Shown: piece by piece, positions 1 to 9,412 of the stretch | Position numbering within the stretch: the first letter of the stretch is position 1 | Layout: each line of letters opens with the position of its first letter | Assembly (NCBI GenBank): GCA_949299935.1 | Contig: CASGCE010000034.1 | Span: 31,654 to 95,653 of the forward strand | DNA length: 64,000 nucleotides | From: an uncultured bacterium | Lineage (GTDB): Bacteria; Cyanobacteriota; Vampirovibrionia; Gastranaerophilales; Gastranaerophilaceae | Direction of reading: 5' to 3' | Notes under the pieces: generated by a model | The model's input: the letters and a program-made list of their open reading frames with translations, nothing else | What the model was told of the DNA's origin: nothing | Database searches by the model: none | Translations under genes and position numbers: made by a program

Positions 1-64
1 CTACTCCAATGATACCAAGGGTAATTAAAACTTCTGCCAGAGTAAATGCATTTTTTCTAATCAT
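1..64 (-). CDS. Type IV prepilin-like protein, N-terminal fragment cut by window edge
   Basis: The first 21 codons read on the minus strand and run off the left edge. The peptide contains FTLAEVLITLGIIGV, the class III prepilin signature: a short basic leader, then Phe after the cleavage site, Glu at +5 and a hydrophobic helix. A ribosome binding site (AAAGGTGAG) lies 5 nt before the ATG. The same start occurs at 11559 and 32463, so this is one member of a pilin/pseudopilin-like family. The mature part is not visible and its role cannot be told. Confidence 0.8.
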   Translation of the reverse strand, partial: MIRKNAFTLAEVLITLGIIGV

Positions 65-192
65 ATAGACTCACCTTTCTTTTTTTAGTTGCACAAAATA
101 GGGTATAAGAAAAATTATACCCATTAACTAATTCTTTATAACTATATGTAAAGAAAAATTAATACTAAAGAATTAGTTTTATATAATCCTAA

Positions 193-507
193 TTAATTAG
201 ATGCTCTTTTTTCCTCTTGTTTGATGAAATCACAGAGTTCTTCGAGCCGCTTGTCTTCCATGACATTAATTAATTCTTGTATGTCATTAATTTTATTCAA
301 AGCAAAACTTATCTCCGCAATCAAAACACAATCATTGCAGAGTCTATAGCCGCTATACTCAATTGATCCGGCGAGCGGTTTCAACTGAGCGCAACAGTCG
401 CATTCAAACATTTCATCGGCAAGTGCCGGATTTTCATCCAAATCATCAATAACCATTTGCGCAACAACTTGCTGCATTTCTTTAATAATTTCTTCTTGTG
501 ATTTCAT
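193..507 (-). CDS. Small Cys-rich hypothetical protein, possible zinc-binding module
   Basis: A 104-residue protein not recognised as a named family. Cysteines at about 36, 38, 39, 57 and 60 (CDCC and CNDC) look like a small treble-clef-type zinc site, set between an acidic N-terminal helix and a Glu/Lys-rich C-terminal helix. Its ATG overlaps the pdxJ stop by one base (TAATG), so it is probably translated by coupling as the last gene of the murT-pdxJ unit. A role in zinc-dependent protein or nucleic acid contact is only a guess. Confidence 0.7.
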   Translation of the reverse strand: MKSQEEIIKEMQQVVAQMVIDDLDENPALADEMFECDCCAQLKPLAGSIEYSGYRLCNDCVLIAEISFALNKINDIQELINVMEDKRLEELCDFIKQEEKRASN

Positions 508-1217
508 TATTTCACCAAATCTTTCATTTCTTTTACTGCCTGTGGCAAACCTACAAATACGGCGCGCGAAATTATGCTGTGACCGATATTTAATTCATAC
601 AAACCCGGAATTTCATGCATTCTGTGTACGTTTTGATAATTCAATCCGTGTCCTGCATTAACTTTTAATCCCAAAGATTTTGCGAGTGTAACAGCTTTTT
701 TAATCTTCAAAAATTCGGCTTCTTCTTGCGATGTACCAAACTTTTCGGAATATTGTCCAGTATGTATTTCAACAAATTGTACACCTGTTTGAGCAGAAGC
801 CTTGATTTGTTCATCAACGGGATCGATAAACAAACTCACCAAAATTCCGGCTGATATTAATGGTTTGGCAAAATCAGTAATTTTAACAATTTGTGCTGCA
901 ACATCAAGACCACCTTCGGTTGTAATTTCTTGTCTTTTTTCAGGTACAAGGCAAACTGAATGGGGAACTATTTCAAGTGCTATTTTCTGCATCTCGTCCG
1001 TCACAGCCATTTCTAAATTTAAATTTGTTTTTAAAGTACGGATAAGCATTCTGACATCACTATCTTTTATGTGACGCCTGTCCTCTCTCAAGTGCGTCGT
1101 AATTGAAGTTGCACCATTTAGCTCACAAATTTCAGCCGCTTTAATTGTATCCGGTTCCACACCTCCTCTTGCATTTCTCAAGGTTGCAACATGATCTATA
1201 TTTACTCCTAATAACAT
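507..1217 (-). CDS. pdxJ: Pyridoxine 5'-phosphate synthase PdxJ
   Basis: Condenses 1-deoxy-xylulose 5-phosphate with 3-amino-2-oxopropyl phosphate to make pyridoxine 5'-phosphate, the last ring-forming step of DXP-dependent vitamin B6 synthesis in the cytoplasm. The 236 residues match the family length. Visible motifs are the N-terminal [15 protein letters not shown], the HLREDRRHI catalytic strand, and the phosphate-binding NAGHGLNY and [12 protein letters not shown] near the C-terminus. A strong ribosome binding site (AAAGGAGG) sits in the 11-base gap after murT, so the two are likely co-transcribed. Confidence 0.97.
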   Translation of the reverse strand: MLLGVNIDHVATLRNARGGVEPDTIKAAEICELNGATSITTHLREDRRHIKDSDVRMLIRTLKTNLNLEMAVTDEMQKIALEIVPHSVCLVPEKRQEITTEGGLDVAAQIVKITDFAKPLISAGILVSLFIDPVDEQIKASAQTGVQFVEIHTGQYSEKFGTSQEEAEFLKIKKAVTLAKSLGLKVNAGHGLNYQNVHRMHEIPGLYELNIGHSIISRAVFVGLPQAVKEMKDLVK

Positions 1218-1228
1218 TTTTGCCTCCT

Positions 1229-2557
1229 TTAGTATTTACTTATTTTCAAAAGTGCCGTATATGATGGTAAAATAGTTATTTTTTCATCTTTTGGGGTAAA
1301 ATTTGATACAAATTTCACGGCTTTTTTAACATCAGGTTCAATGATTATTCTTTTTTGAGCAATACCGGCATATTTCAATCTCGCAGCCATATCATACGCT
1401 CTTGCACCGGAAGTAACTACAAGCTTTTGCGCATCTTTAAGCTGTTCAAAATCGGTATCCCAAAGCCAGGAAACATCACGACCGTCTGCATATTCGTCGT
1501 TAATTGCTATTAATATATTTGAATTTAAGTCGACAGTCTTTAAAACTTCACCGGCGCCTGCAGGATTTTTTATCAGTTGTATGATGGTTTTGTGACCATT
1601 AATTACCCTTGTTTCAGTTCTACCAAAGACAGAGTGATATGTATCCAATGCACTTTGGATATCAGACTGATTTAACCCGTTTTCAAAAGCAACTGCAATT
1701 GCTGCAAGAGCATTATACGCATTATATAATCCTACAAGATTAACTTTAAATTCAAAAACTGTCCCGTTATGTTTAACATAGAGCATTGAGTATTCATCAA
1801 AAATTTTAGCCTTAGCACAATAATTACACAGCGGACGTTTGTAGCCACAATTATTACAAAAATAATGTCCCTGTTGGGCATAAAATCTCTTTGTATATTC
1901 TAAAGGCTCTAAACAAATACAATTAACTATTTCCGAAGGTGCGTTTGCCGCATCACTGTAACCACAATGATATGTGACTTCTTCAAACCCGTAGAACACG
2001 GTATTATCAGGTTTTGCAAAAGATGCTACAATCGGATCATCCGCATTCAATATAAGCCTTAAATCGGGATTTTTGTTAATGGCAGCTTCAATAATTTTTG
2101 CAGTATAATCCAATTCACCATAGCGATCCAGCTGGTCACGAAAAAGATTCGTCACCACCAAAATATCACCGCGAACATAATCATATAACTTTGTTAAATA
2201 AGCCTCATCCGTTTCAATTACAGCATAACCATATTTCTTAAAAGGTCTTATCTTAAGCGCAAATACATTCGCAATCCCGCTCAACATGTTTGCACCCTTT
2301 AAATTATGAATAATACTTTGACCAGTATTTTCAAATATGTAAGCAATCAAGCCTGAAGTTGTTGTCTTTCCGTTAGTACCCGTAACATTTATAATATTGT
2401 GATTAATATATTTTTTTGAAAAAGCTAAAAAATCAGGACATATTTTGAGGGCAACATAACCTGCATAGGCAGTAGCCGGCCTTTGAAGCAGTTTCAATAC
2501 TGCAAACGAAAGTTTTGAAATTAATAATGCGGCGTAAAATTTTGTTTTTTTAATCAT
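1229..2557 (-). CDS. murT: Mur ligase-family protein MurT (lipid II isoglutaminyl synthase subunit)
   Basis: 442 residues. A Mur ligase P-loop TGTNGKTTT lies at residues 59-67 with the central ligase domain after it. A Cys4 zinc ribbon is inserted at about 213-237 (CIC...CNNCG), and a C-terminal DUF1727 carries [13 protein letters not shown]. This arrangement is diagnostic of MurT, which with the glutaminase GatD amidates the D-Glu of lipid II. The start has an AGGA six bases upstream. GatD, usually the adjacent gene, is absent here; the downstream neighbour is pdxJ. The ligase family is certain and the MurT assignment strong. Confidence 0.9.
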   Translation of the reverse strand: MIKKTKFYAALLISKLSFAVLKLLQRPATAYAGYVALKICPDFLAFSKKYINHNIINVTGTNGKTTTSGLIAYIFENTGQSIIHNLKGANMLSGIANVFALKIRPFKKYGYAVIETDEAYLTKLYDYVRGDILVVTNLFRDQLDRYGELDYTAKIIEAAINKNPDLRLILNADDPIVASFAKPDNTVFYGFEEVTYHCGYSDAANAPSEIVNCICLEPLEYTKRFYAQQGHYFCNNCGYKRPLCNYCAKAKIFDEYSMLYVKHNGTVFEFKVNLVGLYNAYNALAAIAVAFENGLNQSDIQSALDTYHSVFGRTETRVINGHKTIIQLIKNPAGAGEVLKTVDLNSNILIAINDEYADGRDVSWLWDTDFEQLKDAQKLVVTSGARAYDMAARLKYAGIAQKRIIIEPDVKKAVKFVSNFTPKDEKITILPSYTALLKISKY

Positions 2558-2634
2558 AAATAGTCCTATAAGTGTATTCCAATTTAGAAGTAATTATTCT
2601 ATACTTCAAATATAATAATACAAAAGTAGAAAAA

Positions 2635-3000
2635 ATGTATTTTCTTATTGCAATAATCTTAATAGCAGAGTTGATAATTACAGCCAACATCGTTTGTCTG
2701 ATAGTCAGTGTTGATAAAAAAACCATTGCGCTAACCAAGAAAATAACTGAAAGCAAACCCAAGTTAAAAGAAGCCTTAAAAAGTGCTAAAGATTCTGTTA
2801 CAAAGCTTGTTGAGGGTGTCCATGCCCTTTGTAAATTTGCCGAAAAAAAGAAACAAGAATACACTATGTCCATTGCAAGAACTATTTTAATCTATCTTTT
2901 GTTATTTATTCTCAAAGGAAAAAGCAAGAAATGTCTATCAGCAATGCAGCTTGCAATAGCGTTAAGGGAGTGTTGGGACTGTGGTGCGGCTTGTAATTAA
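2635..3000 (+). CDS. Small membrane-anchored hypothetical protein
   Basis: 121 residues from the ATG at 2635; the open frame extends 21 codons further up but has no better start. An N-terminal membrane helix (MYFLIAIILIAELIITANIV) is followed by a charged helical stretch and a second hydrophobic segment at about 79-95, then a Cys-containing tail ending WDCGAACN. It leads a same-strand run with the YtxH and DUF948 genes, so it probably belongs to the same envelope-associated operon. Family not recognised. Confidence 0.6.
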   Translation: MYFLIAIILIAELIITANIVCLIVSVDKKTIALTKKITESKPKLKEALKSAKDSVTKLVEGVHALCKFAEKKKQEYTMSIARTILIYLLLFILKGKSKKCLSAMQLAIALRECWDCGAACN

Positions 3001-3047
3001 TGAAAAGGTATGTTATAATTACTTGAAAGAAAGATGAGGTACACATT

Positions 3048-3359
3048 ATGAGCAAAAATAAATCATTTATGTTCGGAATGGGTCTTATAGCAGGCGTAAT
3101 AGGCGGCGTTATAGCCGGCGTTCTGTATGCTCCAAAATCCGGAGAAGAATCAAGACGTCAGCTGAAGGAAACAGCTTGTAAGTTATATGAAGAAAATTCC
3201 CCAGCTATTTGCGAAGCTAAAAAACAGGCTCTTGAATCAGTTGATTTGATGAGATATAAACTTGAAAGACAATTAAGGAAGTTTAGCAACATGTTGAAAA
3301 ACAGAAAACTAAGAAAAGCCAAAGAACTGGAAGATGGCGAAAGTGAATTTACATACTAA
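3048..3359 (+). CDS. YtxH-domain membrane protein
   Basis: 103 residues. A glycine-rich membrane helix (GMGLIAGVIGGVIAGVLYAP) runs straight into the KSGEESRR turn that marks the YtxH family, followed by an amphipathic basic helix. The family is a single-pass membrane protein class often made under stress, with no known biochemical activity. It lies 47 nt after the preceding gene and 21 nt before a DUF948 gene, the same pairing as ytxG-ytxH in Bacillus. A weak ribosome binding site (AAAGATGAGG) precedes the ATG. Confidence 0.85.
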   Translation: MSKNKSFMFGMGLIAGVIGGVIAGVLYAPKSGEESRRQLKETACKLYEENSPAICEAKKQALESVDLMRYKLERQLRKFSNMLKNRKLRKAKELEDGESEFTY

Positions 3360-3380
3360 TAATATAAAGGAAATTAAATT

Positions 3381-3740
3381 ATGGATTATTCACAAATAGC
3401 ATTAAATCAAGGACTAACTTTTCTGGCATGGATAACCGGTGTAGTACTGGTTATAGTTGCCGGGTTTTTGATAAAACTTTTAATTGATTTGTCAAAGCTG
3501 TCAAAAAATTTAAATGAAACTTCAATTATGCTTAATACCGAATTAAAACCGACATTGCAAGAATTAGGCGAAACTTTACATACTATTAATGACCTTGTAA
3601 AAAGTACTGATAAAGGCGTTGATAATATAAAAGTAATAATTGAAAGGGTAATCGGTAAAACAAAACATATTTCAGAATCTATAATAGGTGGATTTTTAAA
3701 AGGCTTTATTTCAATGATGGGGCTTTTTTCAAAAAAATAG
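3381..3740 (+). CDS. DUF948 membrane protein
   Basis: 119 residues: one N-terminal membrane helix (about residues 13-34), then a long amphipathic coiled-coil-like region with the heptad-type spacing (LSKLSKNLNETSIMLNTEL) typical of DUF948/YtxG. The end is hydrophobic (GGFLKGFISMMGLFSKK). The family is of unknown function and is usually found next to YtxH genes, as here. The ribosome binding site is AAGGA seven bases before the ATG. Confidence 0.8.
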   Translation: MDYSQIALNQGLTFLAWITGVVLVIVAGFLIKLLIDLSKLSKNLNETSIMLNTELKPTLQELGETLHTINDLVKSTDKGVDNIKVIIERVIGKTKHISESIIGGFLKGFISMMGLFSKK

Positions 3741-3804
3741 CCGGTTTTGGTGATTAAAAATTTCCGGAATAAAGTAAAATATAAAAGAAAAGGAGTGAAA
3801 TAAT

Positions 3805-4074
3805 ATGTCAGCAACAAGATTTTTAGCAGGTTTTATAGTAGGAGGAGCAATAGGTGCCCTTACAGGTATTTTGCTTGCCCCAAAGTCAGGTGAAGAAACC
3901 CGCACTATGCTAGCCAATTCTGCAAAAGAAGCTATGCGAAAAGCAGACGAAACTGTTAAAGAAATCCAATCAAAAGCAGATGATGTAGTTTCAGATTTGC
4001 AAAAAAAGGGCGACGAAATCAAAGAAAAGCTTCAAGGGTTAATAAACCAGCAAAAACAAGAAGCTGAAGTTTAA
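3805..4074 (+). CDS. YtxH-domain membrane protein (second copy)
   Basis: 89 residues, paralogous to the gene at 3048: a glycine-rich membrane helix, then LLAPKSGEETR, then a lysine/glutamate helical tail with alternating charge (ADETVKEIQSKADDV). It closes the operon and is followed by a strong bidirectional terminator. The ribosome binding site AAAAGGAG precedes the ATG. Two YtxH genes around one DUF948 gene suggest hetero-oligomeric envelope proteins, but this is inference. Confidence 0.85.
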   Translation: MSATRFLAGFIVGGAIGALTGILLAPKSGEETRTMLANSAKEAMRKADETVKEIQSKADDVVSDLQKKGDEIKEKLQGLINQQKQEAEV

Positions 4075-4084
4075 AACAACTTAT

Positions 4085-4138
4085 ATTAGCGTGAAAGAGA
4101 GAACCTTTAAAAGTCCTCTTTTTCACGCTAATATTTTT
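4085..4138. terminator. Bidirectional rho-independent terminator
   Basis: A 17-bp stem with one mismatch pairs 4085-4101 with 4116-4132 around a 14-nt loop. It is T-rich on the plus side and A-rich on the other. It separates the convergent YtxH operon and the 4149 gene. Confidence 0.85.
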
Positions 4139-4148
4139 TAATATCTTC

Positions 4149-4526
4149 TTACGACTTATTTATTGCATCTTCAAGTGCTTTTTCAAGTGTAGCTATTTTA
4201 GCCTCTAATATTTCGACTTTTGAAGTACTTGAGGAATTTGTAATGGAACTTTTTTCCAACTCTCTTTTATACGCAATTAATTTTTCTTTCTGGGACAAAT
4301 AAAACTGTCCCATCCAACAAATCCCCGTAAATAACCCGATAACAAGTACAATAAATGTATAGCTTGCCAGATTAAGATTTTTAGTATATTCAACCATGCC
4401 AAGAATTTCAGAACTGTCTTTTATTCCCCAAAGATGTAAGTTTAATGTTTCCGAAGCATTAATAACTGCGATATATATAACACTTAAAATCAAAAGGTAT
4501 GATACGATGTTAATAATTTTTTTCAT
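4149..4526 (-). CDS. Two-helix membrane protein, LapA-like
   Basis: 125 residues with membrane helices at about 4-24 and 54-76 and a soluble coiled-coil tail (SKVEILEAKIATLEKALED). The arrangement resembles the LapA/DUF1049 domain of bacterial inner-membrane assembly proteins. Similarity is judged by topology and the ASETLNLHLWG stretch after helix 1, so it is tentative. The start is the ATG that shares one base with the rluD stop (TGATG), with GGAG six bases upstream, so translation is likely coupled to rluD. Confidence 0.65.
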   Translation of the reverse strand: MKKIINIVSYLLILSVIYIAVINASETLNLHLWGIKDSSEILGMVEYTKNLNLASYTFIVLVIGLFTGICWMGQFYLSQKEKLIAYKRELEKSSITNSSSTSKVEILEAKIATLEKALEDAINKS

Positions 4527-5446
4527 CAATTTCTCCTATTTCTATAAAATTTAAGAACTTTATTAATTTTTTCATCAGGTTCAATTTCCAATTCTATTAT
4601 CTCACCGGTAAATGGTTTTGTAAACCTCAAGTAATAAGCCTGCAATACTTGTTCTTGAGTCTTAACCCTTCCATCTGCGGCACCATATAAAGTATCATTA
4701 TACACTGGATGTTTTAAATAACTCATATGAACTCTTATTTGGTGAGTTCTACCGGTAATTAACGTTAATTCTACATATGTTGCTTCGTGAAATCTCTCAA
4801 TAACCTTTAAAAGTGTAGTACTATCCTTGCCGCCATCTTCTATCGGTATTACTGCCATTTTGTGAGGATGTTTTGGATTTCTGCCTATAGGTAAATCGAT
4901 TTTTTCTTCATTTTTTATATAGTTTCCTTTCAAAACTGCTCGGTATTTTTTTGTAACCGTATGATTTTTAATCTGCCGGGCAAGAATTTCGTGTGTAACA
5001 TTATTTTTTGCCACCATAAGAAGTCCCGAAGTATTTCTGTCAAGACGATGGACTATCCCGCGTCTGAATTCACCGTTGATATCAGACAAATTATTACCAT
5101 ATAAATATAAAAGAGCATTCACCAATGTATTTTCACGTTCAATAAATGTCGGATGTGTTAACATGCCTGAAGGCTTATTTACCACAAGCATATTTTCATC
5201 TTCGTAAACTATATCAAGGGCAATATTTTGAGGTTTAATTTTTAATTCTTCATTCTCAAGCTTTTCAAATTCGACCTTATTTCCTTCTTTAAGAATATAT
5301 GCCGGTTTTTTAACTGCATTATTTACCAAAACTTTTCCATTTTTTATAAAATTTTGGATTTTAGAGCGCGAAATATCAGAAAACATTCCGGACAGGTAGT
5401 TATCAAGCCTTATATTTTCATCATTTTCATCAACAATAATTATCAT
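4526..5446 (-). CDS. rluD: 23S rRNA pseudouridine synthase, RluA/RluD family
   Basis: Isomerises specific uridines of 23S rRNA to pseudouridine. 306 residues: an S4 RNA-binding domain at about 1-65, then the catalytic domain with HRLDRNTSGLL at 133-143 (catalytic Asp136), KKYRAVLKG, and RTHQIRVHMSYLKHPVYND near the end. RluD is the closest by S4 domain and length, but RluA-family subtype cannot be proved by eye. Its ATG overlaps the lspA stop by four bases (ATGA), a pairing also seen in Bacillus (lspA-rluD/ylyB). Confidence 0.93.
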   Translation of the reverse strand: MIIIVDENDENIRLDNYLSGMFSDISRSKIQNFIKNGKVLVNNAVKKPAYILKEGNKVEFEKLENEELKIKPQNIALDIVYEDENMLVVNKPSGMLTHPTFIERENTLVNALLYLYGNNLSDINGEFRRGIVHRLDRNTSGLLMVAKNNVTHEILARQIKNHTVTKKYRAVLKGNYIKNEEKIDLPIGRNPKHPHKMAVIPIEDGGKDSTTLLKVIERFHEATYVELTLITGRTHQIRVHMSYLKHPVYNDTLYGAADGRVKTQEQVLQAYYLRFTKPFTGEIIELEIEPDEKINKVLKFYRNRRN

Positions 5447-5907
5447 AGTTTCTTTTTAAGTAAAATCATTATTATAATAGCAACAACACCGATATTTATC
5501 AAAACATCAGCGATGTTAAATACCGGAAAATCCATGAAATTAAGTTGAAAATAGTCCCTGACAAAACCAAGCGCAATTCTTTCATGCAAATTTCCGCCGA
5601 TACCTGCCCCTAACATTGCGAGAAAAAATATAGCTTTAAAAGATATAGTAGAAATATGTCTTATTATGTAAGCGATAATACAACATATGGCAACAACGGA
5701 AGCAATAATAAGAATCTCTCTTGAATCTTTCAAAATACTGAAAGCAGCACCGGTATTCTCAACGTAATTCAATGAAACAAAACCATTAGTATAAGAAAAT
5801 CCGTATAAAAGTTGTGAAACAATCAAATCCGACAAATACAAAGTTGCAAATACAAAAAAAGCAAAACAAATTGTAAAATAAAAATATTTACTTATCTTTT
5901 GATGCAT
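5443..5907 (-). CDS. lspA: Lipoprotein signal peptidase LspA
   Basis: Inner-membrane aspartyl protease that cleaves signal peptides from diacylglyceryl-prolipoproteins. The ATG at 5907 (MHQKISKYF) is chosen because GAGG lies six bases upstream; a longer open frame begins at 5928. 154 residues with four hydrophobic segments. The substrate-binding ENTGAAFS is present, as are the catalytic aspartates in FVRDYFQ and FNIADVLI. The usual GNLIDR motif reads GNLHER, a small deviation. The start overlaps the upstream gene's end by 20 nt. Confidence 0.94.
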   Translation of the reverse strand: MHQKISKYFYFTICFAFFVFATLYLSDLIVSQLLYGFSYTNGFVSLNYVENTGAAFSILKDSREILIIASVVAICCIIAYIIRHISTISFKAIFFLAMLGAGIGGNLHERIALGFVRDYFQLNFMDFPVFNIADVLINIGVVAIIIMILLKKKL

Positions 5908-6784
5908 TTTTGACCTCATCTTCGACATTGACTCTTGTCATGATAAAAGCAAGTCCTGCAATATAAACACGGAATTTTTCAAAAGTAATCTGTTCGGATT
6001 TAGAAATCCCGATTGATGCCACGTTATACTCATTTTTGCCGTCTTTATTTGCGTAAAACATTCGTTCTAAAATATTGTCATCCGGTAATCTTCTGAAAAC
6101 TTCTTCGGTTTGCTCCTGTGGATAGGCTATAACATCTTTACCTATTGATGCTATAGCAAAAGCATTTTTAGGCAAATCAATTTTTAAAGATGCTGTGTAA
6201 TACTCATTTGGAACAACTTTTTCGGGTGAAACCAAGTCCATATCAATAAATCTTGTATCTCCATATTTCAAAAAGGATTTTTCATTATGCACCTTTTCAC
6301 CTGAAATAAACCATTTACCGTTTATTTGTTTAAAATAATAAGCACCATTTGAATAAGAATTTAACTCACCATACAACTTAACACCTTCACTAAATTGAGT
6401 AGTATTGGCGTAAGAAGTCTCATAAACCTCCGCAGTTGCATTGTCACCATCAACTACAATATCTTTTATTTCAGTTGTATAAGTTATATCAGGATAAGAT
6501 TTCCAAGTTTCTTTTATCAAGGTGAAATACACATCTTTAGTAAAACCATCCGTATTTATAAAATCTTGTGCATACAAATTAAAAAGTTCATCGTAATTAT
6601 GTTTGGAAGCATATTTAGTCTGCTTTTTCAAAATATTTCTGATAGATTTTTTAGCCAGATTATACTTGATATTATGGACGATTCCGGTTTCAGAATTATT
6701 AAGAAAACCGGCTTCGACAGGTGTATAAAAGCTTGTAAGAACAAATAATCCTATAAATAAAAAAACCGACAATATTTTACTCAT
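5888..6784 (-). CDS. Secreted hypothetical protein with NTF2/SnoaL-like fold
   Basis: 298 residues with a signal peptide at about 1-25 (cleavage after VEA). Residues about 45-165 have the alternation of a conical NTF2-like domain (YDELFNLYAQDFINTDGFTKDVYF, then KDIVVDGDNATAEVY). A second beta-rich part (LPKNAFAIASIGKDVIAYP) follows. No lipobox cysteine is seen, so it is probably periplasmic or secreted. It is first in the run with lspA and rluD. A TATAAT hexamer ends seven bases before the ATG and there is no Shine-Dalgarno, so it may be leaderless. Confidence 0.75.
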   Translation of the reverse strand: MSKILSVFLFIGLFVLTSFYTPVEAGFLNNSETGIVHNIKYNLAKKSIRNILKKQTKYASKHNYDELFNLYAQDFINTDGFTKDVYFTLIKETWKSYPDITYTTEIKDIVVDGDNATAEVYETSYANTTQFSEGVKLYGELNSYSNGAYYFKQINGKWFISGEKVHNEKSFLKYGDTRFIDMDLVSPEKVVPNEYYTASLKIDLPKNAFAIASIGKDVIAYPQEQTEEVFRRLPDDNILERMFYANKDGKNEYNVASIGISKSEQITFEKFRVYIAGLAFIMTRVNVEDEVKNASKDK

Positions 6785-6838
6785 AGTTAATATTATACGT
6801 CAAAAGTTTCAAAATAGTAATAATGTAAACAAATTATT

Positions 6839-6867
6839 TTGAAAAAGTATTGTATTCATGCTATCAT
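6839..6867 (+). promoter_or_regulatory. Sigma-70-type promoter of leuS
   Basis: TTGAAA at 6839-6844 and TATCAT at 6862-6867 are separated by 17 nt. They lie 23 bp before the leuS ATG, which has a ribosome binding site GGGAGA. Confidence 0.6.
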
Positions 6868-6889
6868 AGGTAAAGGGAGAGAAAAAATA

Positions 6890-9367
6890 ATGAAGCAGAG
6901 TTATTTTCCGCAAGAAATAGAAAAGAAATGGCAAAAGATTTGGGAAGAAAAAGGCACCTTCAAGACCTATGATAACAGTGATAAGCCCAAATATTATACT
7001 TTATCAATGTTTCCCTACCCTTCCGGTAAATTACACATGGGTCATGTAAGGAATTACACAATAACAGATGTTATAGCCAGATTTAAAAAAGCTCAAGGCT
7101 ATAATGTTTTACACCCAATGGGCTGGGACAGTTTTGGACTTCCTGCGGAAAATGCAGCGATGAAAAACAGTGTTGATCCTGAGACATGGACGGATAAAAA
7201 CATTGCCTATATGACCAAACAGCTAAAAATGCTTGGTTTGTCCTACGATTGGGACAGGGAAGTAACCACTTGTAAACCTGACTATTACAAATGGACTCAG
7301 TGGCTTTTTTTACAGTTATACAAAAAAGGTCTGGCATATAAAAAAGAAGCAGCCGTCAACTGGTGTAACGATTGCGCTACAGTTTTGGCAAATGAACAGG
7401 TAATTGACGGAAAATGCTGGAGATGTGACGGAGAAGTCGAAAAAAAATATTTATCACAGTGGTTTTTAAAGATTACCGATTATGCAGATGCATTGCTTGA
7501 AGATTTAAATAAATTACCCGGGTGGGGAGACAATGTTAAAACAATGCAAGCAAATTGGATAGGCAAATCACAAGGGGCCATTTTCAAATTTAAAGTAAAA
7601 GAGGTAGAAGGACTTGAAGTTCCAGTATATACGACCAGACCTGATACAGTATACGGCATTACATATCTCGTCGTCGCGCCGGAATACAAAGATATTGAAA
7701 AACTTACCACAATTGAAAATAAGGCAAAAGTAGAAGAATATCGTACAAATGCCCGGAAGATGACAGAAATAGAAAGGCTTTCTACCGAAAGAATTAAAAC
7801 CGGTGTACCATTAGGTACACATTGTATAAATCCTTTTAACGGCGAGGAATTTCCTTTATGGACAGCCGATTATGCCCTTGTAGAATACGGTACCGGTGCA
7901 GTAATGGCTGTGCCCACCCATGATACAAGAGACTTTGATTTTGCGCGAAAATATAATCTTCCAATGAAGGTTGTTATTCAAAATCCTGAAAATCCTTCAA
8001 ATTGTGAAAAAGAGGCATATACTGAATCCGGAGTGCTTGTTAACTCTTGTGAATTCAACGGTCTTAAAAATGAAGAAGCCAAAAAATTAATTATAGAAAA
8101 AGCAGTAAAGGAAGGCTTTGGCGAATATAAAACTCAATACAGATTACGCGATTGGCTAATTTCCAGACAAAGATACTGGGGAGCTCCCATCCCGGTGGTT
8201 TATTGTGACAAATGCGGAATTGTGCCAGTTGATGAAAAGGATTTACCGGTACTTTTGCCAAAAGATGTTGATTTTTCAATCGTTGGTAAATCACCTATAA
8301 CCACTTCCAAAACATTTGTTAATACTACCTGCCCAAACTGCGGTTCTCCTGCAAGACGTGAAACTGATACAATGGACACATTTATGTGTTCAAGCTGGTA
8401 TTACTTGAGGTATTCCGATGCCCATAATGATGAAAAACCTTTTGACCGCAATAAAGTTAATAAATGGCTTCCGGTAGACCAGTATGTAGGCGGCATTGAA
8501 CATGCTATTTTACACCTTTTGTATTCAAGATTTTTCACAAAAGCATTGCGTGATATAGGACTTTTGGATTTTGATGAGCCCTTTAAAAATCTTTTAACTC
8601 AGGGAATGGTTTTAAAAGATGGTTCTAAAATGTCAAAATCAAAAGGTAACACTGTCGATCCCGATGAAATTTTTGAAAATTACGGTGCAGATACCGCAAG
8701 ATTGTTTATACTTTCAGACTCACCGCCTTCTCGTGATTTTGACTGGTCAGATGCGGGCGTTGAAGGATGTTATAAATTTCTTAATCGTGTATGGAAACTG
8801 GTTGCCTCCAATGAAACAAATATTACTTTAGATTACATATTGTCCGATAAATTAAGAAAAGAAAATGACGATCTTGTTCGACTTGTGCATATCGCGATTA
8901 AAGGCATTACAAACGATATTTCAAATGATTTTCAGTTTAACACTGTAATTTCAAAATATCGGGAACTTACCAATGCAATAAACGATTGGCGAAATAAAAA
9001 AACTCAACTTGACGATGAGGACAAAAACGTATTAAGCTTTGCAATAGTTTCGTTACTAAAACTCATGTCACCTGTAGCAGTCCACCTGACGGAAGAACTT
9101 TGGCACGAATTAGGTGCAAAAACTTCAATTCACGAAGAATCTTGGCTCATTTGGGATGATAATCTTGCTAAAACAAGTTCCATAACACTTGTCGTCCAGA
9201 TTAACGGGAAAGTAAAAGATAAACTTGAAGTTGACGAAGGACTTTCTCAGGATGAATTGAAAGAGGCTGCAATAAAAAGTCCAAAAATTAAAGAATTAAT
9301 TTCTAATCATGAAATTGTAAAGGTTATAGTAGTACCTAAAAAATTGGTAAATATAGTTATAAAGTAG
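6890..9367 (+). CDS. leuS: Leucyl-tRNA synthetase
   Basis: Charges tRNA-Leu with leucine; class Ia. The ATG at 6890 (MKQSYFPQEIEKKWQ) is chosen over an upstream TTG because it has a good ribosome binding site and starts where the family starts. 825 residues. HIGH-type motif PSGKLHMGH is near residue 43, a zinc module with CNDC...CWRC near 150, the CP1 editing domain with TTRPDTVYG, KMSKS at GSKMSKSKGN, and a C-terminal anticodon and KLVNIVIK tail. A LeuS substrate, tRNA-Leu(CAG), is encoded at 51223. Confidence 0.98.
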   Translation: MKQSYFPQEIEKKWQKIWEEKGTFKTYDNSDKPKYYTLSMFPYPSGKLHMGHVRNYTITDVIARFKKAQGYNVLHPMGWDSFGLPAENAAMKNSVDPETWTDKNIAYMTKQLKMLGLSYDWDREVTTCKPDYYKWTQWLFLQLYKKGLAYKKEAAVNWCNDCATVLANEQVIDGKCWRCDGEVEKKYLSQWFLKITDYADALLEDLNKLPGWGDNVKTMQANWIGKSQGAIFKFKVKEVEGLEVPVYTTRPDTVYGITYLVVAPEYKDIEKLTTIENKAKVEEYRTNARKMTEIERLSTERIKTGVPLGTHCINPFNGEEFPLWTADYALVEYGTGAVMAVPTHDTRDFDFARKYNLPMKVVIQNPENPSNCEKEAYTESGVLVNSCEFNGLKNEEAKKLIIEKAVKEGFGEYKTQYRLRDWLISRQRYWGAPIPVVYCDKCGIVPVDEKDLPVLLPKDVDFSIVGKSPITTSKTFVNTTCPNCGSPARRETDTMDTFMCSSWYYLRYSDAHNDEKPFDRNKVNKWLPVDQYVGGIEHAILHLLYSRFFTKALRDIGLLDFDEPFKNLLTQGMVLKDGSKMSKSKGNTVDPDEIFENYGADTARLFILSDSPPSRDFDWSDAGVEGCYKFLNRVWKLVASNETNITLDYILSDKLRKENDDLVRLVHIAIKGITNDISNDFQFNTVISKYRELTNAINDWRNKKTQLDDEDKNVLSFAIVSLLKLMSPVAVHLTEELWHELGAKTSIHEESWLIWDDNLAKTSSITLVVQINGKVKDKLEVDEGLSQDELKEAAIKSPKIKELISNHEIVKVIVVPKKLVNIVIK

Positions 9368-9412
9368 TACACGACATTTTCAAAGACCAATTAAAAAACC
9401 TGTATTTCAAAT

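Noticed and set aside
6839..6889. TTG start 17 codons upstream for leuS
   Set aside because: It overlaps the -35 element; the ATG at 6890 has a good ribosome binding site and the family N-terminus.
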